This document shows positions 53,948 to 58,085 of a DNA stretch of 58,085 bases, piece after piece; the first letter of the stretch is position 1, and each line of letters opens with the position of its first letter. Source of the stretch: Sinomonas humi. Its GTDB lineage: Bacteria; Actinomycetota; Actinomycetes; Actinomycetales; Micrococcaceae. The translations under genes were made by a program, and so were the position numbers. The notes under the pieces were generated by a model. The model searched no databases. It saw only the letters and a program-made list of their open reading frames with translations, and was not told the DNA's origin. The stretch lies in contig NZ_JTDL01000013.1 in the NCBI RefSeq assembly GCF_000802235.1, positions 1 to 58,085 on the forward strand, in the 5' to 3' direction.

Positions 53948-55239
53948 GTTTCCTCCGTTCCCGCGCCCGGCAGATGCAGGCGCACCTCGGTCCCTCCGGC
54001 ACTGGAGACGATCGTCGCCTCGCCGCCGTGCCGCCGCATCCGCCCCACAATCGATTCGCGGACACCCAGACGATCGGCGGGCACCTCGTCCAGATCGAAT
54101 CCGGGGCCGCGGTCCTTGACGAAGACGTCGATGGCCTGCGCACCTGCCTCCGCGTACACGGACACGGGGCCGCCGCCGTGCCGAGCGGCGTTGACCATGG
54201 CCTCACGCGCGGCCTGCAGGAGTGCCTCGGGCCGTTCGCGCTGGTCGCCGTCGAGCGGTGCGTCTCCCACGCAGACGACGTCGACCGGTTGGCCATGCGC
54301 GTCCTCAACCTCGGCGGCGAACGCCTTGAGCCGATCCGTGAATGTCCCCTCGCCCTTCCGCGCATCGCGATAGAGCCACTCGCGCAGCTCGCGCTCCTGG
54401 GCGCGGGCGAGACGTATCACGTCGGCCTCGTTTCCAGCCCTGCGCTGGATAAGCGCGAGTGTCTGGAGGACCGAATCGTGGAGATGCGCTGCGATCTCGG
54501 CCCGCTCCTCCTCGCGCACCCGCGCGGCGCGTTCGGCCCCGAGATCCCGCCAGAACTTGAGGCCCCACGGCAGGAGCACGAGCGCGACGCCCGCGAGCAC
54601 TGCCAGCGAGGCGATTAGGGCGAGACCCAAGACGTTCCACTGGCTGCCTGAGACCGCGAGCGCGACGCCGGCGACCACGAGCGCGAGACCGGCGCCCAAT
54701 CGAAGGCCGCCGTTCCACCGGCCGGCGCCTGCCCCGCGGACAAGCTGCTCGCGGCGCGAATCGTCGAGCTGCATCCACGCGAGGGCGGCCCCGCCGAGGA
54801 TCGCGGCCACCGGGACGATGACGCCCAGGGGGATCTCGAAGCCAATCAGGCGGCTGCCGAGCACGAGAGCGCCGAGGAGCAGGACGGCGCCAAGCAGCAT
54901 CTCCCGCGCATGCCCGGCCAGCCGCCTCGCTCGCCGCACCTGCGCTGGTGAGGCGGGTTCCGCCGTCGTGCGTGGAGCCTGCGGGCGGCTGACGGCTGGA
55001 GCGATGGGCGACGCCGGCCTGCGCCCCCCGCGGCGGGCCGCCTCGGCCGCCGTGGGCACCATGATCCACAGCCAGGCGTAGAACACGATTCCGGCGCCGC
55101 CGAGGAGCGACGCGAGGACCATGACCCACCGGACGACGTCGACACGCACCCCGAGGTGCCGGGCAAGCCCTGAACAGACTCCCGCGACGAACCGATCCTC
55201 GCCGCGCACGAGCGGCGGCCGGATCTCAAGGGTGTCCAT
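53944..55239 (-). CDS. Sensor histidine kinase with N-terminal PspC domain
   Basis: 431 aa. Residues about 10-65 form a PspC domain (LVRGEDRFVAGVCSGLARHLGVRVDVVRWVMVLASLLGG) with a membrane segment; further hydrophobic segments span to about 230. The phospho-acceptor is in AAHLHDSVLQTLALIQRRAG, followed by the N-box AAREAMVNAARHGG and G-box GGEATIVSSAGGTEVRLHLPG of the HATPase. Such kinases sense envelope stress (LiaS/PspC-type). Coupled to the regulator; divergent from the PspC operon. Confidence 0.9.
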   Translation of the reverse strand: MDTLEIRPPLVRGEDRFVAGVCSGLARHLGVRVDVVRWVMVLASLLGGAGIVFYAWLWIMVPTAAEAARRGGRRPASPIAPAVSRPQAPRTTAEPASPAQVRRARRLAGHAREMLLGAVLLLGALVLGSRLIGFEIPLGVIVPVAAILGGAALAWMQLDDSRREQLVRGAGAGRWNGGLRLGAGLALVVAGVALAVSGSQWNVLGLALIASLAVLAGVALVLLPWGLKFWRDLGAERAARVREEERAEIAAHLHDSVLQTLALIQRRAGNEADVIRLARAQERELREWLYRDARKGEGTFTDRLKAFAAEVEDAHGQPVDVVCVGDAPLDGDQRERPEALLQAAREAMVNAARHGGGPVSVYAEAGAQAIDVFVKDRGPGFDLDEVPADRLGVRESIVGRMRRHGGEATIVSSAGGTEVRLHLPGAGTEET

Positions 55240-55364
55240 GCGATCAATCCAAGCACGATCGGGCCCTCTCAGGGCTGCGGAACCGGGGGTTCAGGGGGTG
55301 AATCAGGGTGCTTTCAGGGTTTCACCCCATGGGGAGCGGCTCCGCCGGCCGGAAGGATAGAGGC

Positions 55365-56792
55365 ATGAGCACGGAACAGACTCCAGGGGAACCCTCCCCC
55401 ACTCCCGGCACGACCGGCCACCATCATGGCAAAGCCGCCGGGTCAGACTTCTTCGGCTGGATCCGACGACTCCGCGTCACCCGCGGCTCGGACCGGTGGG
55501 TCGGCGGAGTCGCGAGCGGACTCGCGCACCGCTGGGGCGTCGACCCCGTTGTGGTTCGCGGGCTCTTCATCGTGGCCGCGATCTTCCTCGGCATCGGCGT
55601 CCTCGCCTACGGCCTCCTGTGGCTGCTGCTGCCCGAACCGGACGGACGCATCCACTGCCAGGAAGCCATGCGCGGCCGGTGGACGGCAGGCATGACAGGC
55701 GGCCTCATCGCTACCATCCTCGGGCTCGGCGGCGCACGGGCAGGCTTCTGGTTCGGTGACCTGCGCGGAGCGGGCCCGCTCTGGGGGCTCTTCTGGATCG
55801 GGGCGGCGGCGCTGGCCATCTTCAGCATCTCGCGTTCACGGCGTCGCCGGCGCCATGGCTGGTACGGCTATGGGCCGAGCCGTCCCGAACCGGCAGCGGA
55901 GGCACCCGGCGACACTGGCACGGAGGCTGCAGATCAGAGCGGGTCGGAGGGCGCCGGCTCCTACGCGAACACCTCCTACGCGAACGGTCCGTATGCCGGC
56001 GGCACATACGCTGCCGGCGGCCCGTACTCGGGCGGCCCCTACTCGGGTGGCCCTTACTCGGGTGCCCAGTACTCGGGTGGCCCCTATGCGCGGGCATATC
56101 AGGGGGAAGGCGACTCACCGGTCCACGGCACTCCCACCGCTCCTGGAAGCACGGCCGTTCGCACGCGCCGTCCTGGGCCAGGCGGTCCGTTCGCGGCCGT
56201 CGTCGTCGGCGCCGCTGTGCTGGTATCCGGCGGACTGCTCGCCTTGCAGTTCGCCGGCGTCGCCCTCGTCGACCCGAGCACCGGGGCGCTGTGGGCAGTG
56301 GGAGCGGCGATCCTTGGCCTGGGCATCATCGTTGCGGGGCTGCGCGGCCGCTCGGGCGGGGTCCTCTCGTTCCTCGCGATCGTCGCCCTCGCCATCGCCG
56401 CGATGACCCAGCCCGCCTACGAGCTGAGCCGCCCCCGGCACGCAGTCAACCTCGCACCCGCTAACGTCCAACAGGCCCAAGCGGGCTACAAGGTCACGGC
56501 GGCAGCGGGCCAGCTCGACCTCACCGGTCTCGACTCGTCCGGTCCACTCGCCTCGACCGCGAACGTTCCGGTTGACGCGACCATGAGCCAACTCCACATC
56601 CGCATTCCCAAGGACGTGCCCGTGCGAGTCGATGCGGACGCAACGATGAGCAACGTGCAGTTCGGCGACAAGTCGATCGCCGGCGTCGGAACCAACGGTT
56701 CCGAAACCTACAACGCGAGCCGTCCCGGCGAGATCCTTGTGGTGACGGTGCACGCGACCATGAGCAACGTCGACATTCAGCAGGAGCGGTGA
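55365..56792 (+). CDS. PspC-domain membrane protein with Gly/Tyr repeats and a LiaF-like C-terminus
   Basis: 475 aa. After an N-terminal Pro/Thr segment the PspC domain is VTRGSDRWVGGVASGLAHRWGVDPVVVRGLFIVAAIFLG. Middle residues (about 205-245) are repeats of GGPYS/GPYA type, then four membrane segments. The C-terminus (DATMSQLHIRIPKDVPVRVDADATMSNVQFGDKSI) resembles the LiaF/toast-rack beta domain. ATG 55365 has AAGGA 9 bases upstream; the ATG-like codon at 55308 is weaker. Likely partner in envelope-stress sensing with the divergent kinase. Confidence 0.8.
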   Translation: MSTEQTPGEPSPTPGTTGHHHGKAAGSDFFGWIRRLRVTRGSDRWVGGVASGLAHRWGVDPVVVRGLFIVAAIFLGIGVLAYGLLWLLLPEPDGRIHCQEAMRGRWTAGMTGGLIATILGLGGARAGFWFGDLRGAGPLWGLFWIGAAALAIFSISRSRRRRRHGWYGYGPSRPEPAAEAPGDTGTEAADQSGSEGAGSYANTSYANGPYAGGTYAAGGPYSGGPYSGGPYSGAQYSGGPYARAYQGEGDSPVHGTPTAPGSTAVRTRRPGPGGPFAAVVVGAAVLVSGGLLALQFAGVALVDPSTGALWAVGAAILGLGIIVAGLRGRSGGVLSFLAIVALAIAAMTQPAYELSRPRHAVNLAPANVQQAQAGYKVTAAAGQLDLTGLDSSGPLASTANVPVDATMSQLHIRIPKDVPVRVDADATMSNVQFGDKSIAGVGTNGSETYNASRPGEILVVTVHATMSNVDIQQER

Positions 56793-56793
56793 G

Positions 56794-57159
56794 ATGAGCA
56801 CCAACGTCGAACAGCAGGGGAACAAGCAGGGCCCGCGGGTGGGCACGATCGTCTGGGGGGCCGTGGTGGTCGCAATCGCGGGCCTGCTCGTCGCAAGCCG
56901 CCTCGGCTGGTTCACAGTCGATCCCGCTCTGGCAGCCGTCGCGCTCCTGATCCTCGCGGGCCTCGGCCTCGTCATCGGCGGCGGTCTCGCCGCCGCCCGG
57001 AGCCGGCGGGCAGTCGAGGGCGGGGAGTCGTCCACGCCGGAAGCCGAGGACCCGCGCCCGAGCCCGTACGAGACGCGGCCCTACGAGGCGCCGTACGAGA
57101 CTGCCCGGCCTTACAGGACGTCTGGCTCTTACAAGAGCGACCCGCCCGCGCAAGACTGA
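56794..57159 (+). CDS. Small membrane protein, hypothetical
   Basis: 121 aa, two hydrophobic segments (GTIVWGAVVVAIAGLLVASRLGW and VALLILAGLGLVIGGGLAAARS) and a Tyr/Pro/Arg-rich tail (SPYETRPYEAPYETARPYR). Begins one base after the upstream gene, so co-transcribed. No named family recognised; probably an accessory of the PspC system. Confidence 0.75.
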   Translation: MSTNVEQQGNKQGPRVGTIVWGAVVVAIAGLLVASRLGWFTVDPALAAVALLILAGLGLVIGGGLAAARSRRAVEGGESSTPEAEDPRPSPYETRPYEAPYETARPYRTSGSYKSDPPAQD

Positions 57160-57214
57160 ACCTCTCGAACCACCCCCAAATCCCACCGCACCACTTCGCA
57201 ACCTAGGAGACACC

Positions 57215-57499
57215 ATGGACTCGTTCTTCAACGCCATCCGGTCCACCGGCCTGCGCCGAAGCCCCCGCCGACTCCTCGGCGGCGTCCTGGGCGGCATCGC
57301 GGAGAGGCTCAACGTCGACGTCATGTTCGTCAGGATCGTCTTCATCGTCCTGTGCTTCCTGCCCGGACCGGCCGTCCTCGCGTACGTCATCGCTTGGGCG
57401 CTCCTGCCTGATCCGAACGGGTCGATCATCCTCGAGCGGCTCGTCGGCGGCGGAGGCCGCGGTGCGGTGCGCGGACCCGGCGAAGGCCCCATGGCCTGA
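57215..57499 (+). CDS. Stand-alone PspC-domain protein
   Basis: 94 aa. GLRRSPRRLLGGVLGGIAERLNVDVMFVRIVFIVLCFLPGPAVLAYVIAWALLPDPNGS is a complete PspC domain with its membrane helix pair. Third gene in the plus-strand group; PspC proteins help maintain the membrane under stress. Gap of 55 bases after the previous gene; terminator follows. Confidence 0.9.
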   Translation: MDSFFNAIRSTGLRRSPRRLLGGVLGGIAERLNVDVMFVRIVFIVLCFLPGPAVLAYVIAWALLPDPNGSIILERLVGGGGRGAVRGPGEGPMA

Positions 57500-57559
57500 G
57501 CGGCAGACTCGCCCGAGTCAGCAGGATCGGACCTGAGCCGCCAAACGCGGCAGGCGCAG

Positions 57560-57592
57560 CGGACGACGACGGCAGAGCGCCGCCGTCGTCCG
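57560..57592 (+). terminator. Terminator after the PspC operon
   Basis: CGGACGACGACGGC pairs with GCCGCCGTCGTCCG (one mismatch) around AGAGC, followed by TTGTGGTGTG. Lies 60 bases past the stop and before pfkA. Confidence 0.85.
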
Positions 57593-57711
57593 TTGTGGTG
57601 TGCATCACGCATTCCACGCCGCTAGAATCGGCTTGGCTCAACGGGGCGCCCAAGCTCACCCACCACGGCTCGCCGCTCTCCCACGGCCGGCCGCACCCGG
57701 AAAGGCCCTGA

Positions 57712-58085
57712 ATGAAGATCGGCATCCTCACCTCCGGCGGCGACTGCCCCGGCCTCAACGCTGTCATCCGCGGCGCCGTCCTCAAAGGAATCGCGGTGCA
57801 CGGCCAGGAGTTCGTGGGCTACAAGGACGGCTGGCGCGGAGTCGTCGAGGGCGACATCATCGACATCCCCCGCACCATGGTGCGTGGCATCTCGAAGCAG
57901 GGCGGCACGATCCTCGGCACCTCGCGCACGAACCCGTTCGAAAACGGCGGCGGCCCGCAGGTCATCAAGGGCCACATGGACCGCCTGGGCATCGACGCGA
58001 TGATCGCGATCGGCGGCGAGGGAACGCTCGCGGCCGCGAAGCGCCTCACGGACGCCGGGATCAGGATCGTCGGCGTGCCCAAGAC
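57712..58085 (+). CDS. pfkA: 6-phosphofructokinase, 5' part (cut by window edge)
   Basis: The first 124 codons of an ATP-type phosphofructokinase. MKIGILTSGGDCPGLNAVIRGAV is the ATP site; GISKQGGTILGTSRTNPF and AIGGEGTLAAAKRL follow. The G in GGEGT, rather than D, points to ATP and not pyrophosphate as donor. ATG 57712 has AAAGG at about 6 bases upstream. A TAGAAT at 57623-57628 may be its -10. The rest lies beyond the window. Confidence 0.92.
   Translation, partial: MKIGILTSGGDCPGLNAVIRGAVLKGIAVHGQEFVGYKDGWRGVVEGDIIDIPRTMVRGISKQGGTILGTSRTNPFENGGGPQVIKGHMDRLGIDAMIAIGGEGTLAAAKRLTDAGIRIVGVPK

Overview
The window looks like chromosomal DNA from a high-GC actinobacterium of the family Micrococcaceae, probably Sinomonas- or Arthrobacter-like. 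I infer this from the GC-rich sequence with frequent GTG/TTG starts, the gene order around the translation and RNA polymerase operons, a beta' start of the [20 protein letters not shown] type, Ala/Glu- and Arg/Gly-rich tails on several ribosomal proteins, an S14-less spc operon, and a tRNA-Trp-secE-nusG-rplKA block next to an aspartate aminotransferase. No rRNA gene, phage or CRISPR array was found.

Layout. Positions 1-1027 hold the right end of an IS256-family element inserted in a sugar-type ABC binding-protein gene, whose 3' part survives. Positions 1106-4577 (minus) carry an NADPH:quinone-type oxidoreductase, a polytopic membrane protein and methionine aminopeptidase. Positions 4705-17070 (minus) are the S10-spc ribosomal superoperon: rpsJ-rplC-rplD-rplW-rplB-rpsS-rplV-rpsC-rplP-rpmC-rpsQ, then a 664-bp break with a terminator and tandem repeats, then rplN-rplX-rplE-rpsH-rplF-rplR-rpsE-rpmD-rplO, a second terminator, and secY-adk. 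Positions 17609-24700 (plus) are a tightly coupled four-gene accessory operon. Positions 24757-30517 hold a GH1 glycosidase (plus), a tiny membrane peptide and a giant (about 1380 aa) membrane protein (both minus). Positions 30638-43056 (minus) carry tuf, fusA, rpsG, rpsL, rpoC and rpoB. Positions 43440-45105 (plus) hold a thiolase and a YbaK-like deacylase. Positions 45222-51741 (minus) hold rplL-rplJ, a DUF998-like membrane protein, a double GNAT protein, rplA-rplK, nusG, secE and tRNA-Trp. Positions 52042-58085 hold an aminotransferase, a two-component system with a PspC-domain kinase, a divergent PspC/LiaF-like operon, and the start of pfkA.

The most interesting part is 17609-24700. Its first gene fuses an EPSP-synthase-like (AroA-family) domain, with several substrate-binding residues replaced, to an acyl-CoA ligase. 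It is followed, with 4-, 4- and 1-nt overlaps, by an acyl-CoA dehydrogenase, a short-chain reductase carrying the Y-x6-K motif of FabI/FabL enoyl reductases, and a FadH-like FMN/4Fe-4S/FAD dienoyl-CoA reductase. This set matches the enzyme classes known for making cyclohexanecarboxyl-CoA from shikimate in the ansatrienin producer (ansJ/K/L/M, chcA). The inference is a compact shikimate-to-cyclohexylcarbonyl-CoA pathway, possibly priming omega-cyclohexyl fatty acids or a secondary metabolite.

The other unexplained signal is short tandem repeats lying just downstream of terminator hairpins of highly expressed operons: 32-bp units after rpsQ, 32-bp-spaced units after rpoC, and 19-bp-spaced units after rplL. 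A recurring ACGACGGCG/CGCCGTCGT core also appears in many intergenic hairpins. Overlapping consensus promoters sharing one hexamer precede rpoB.
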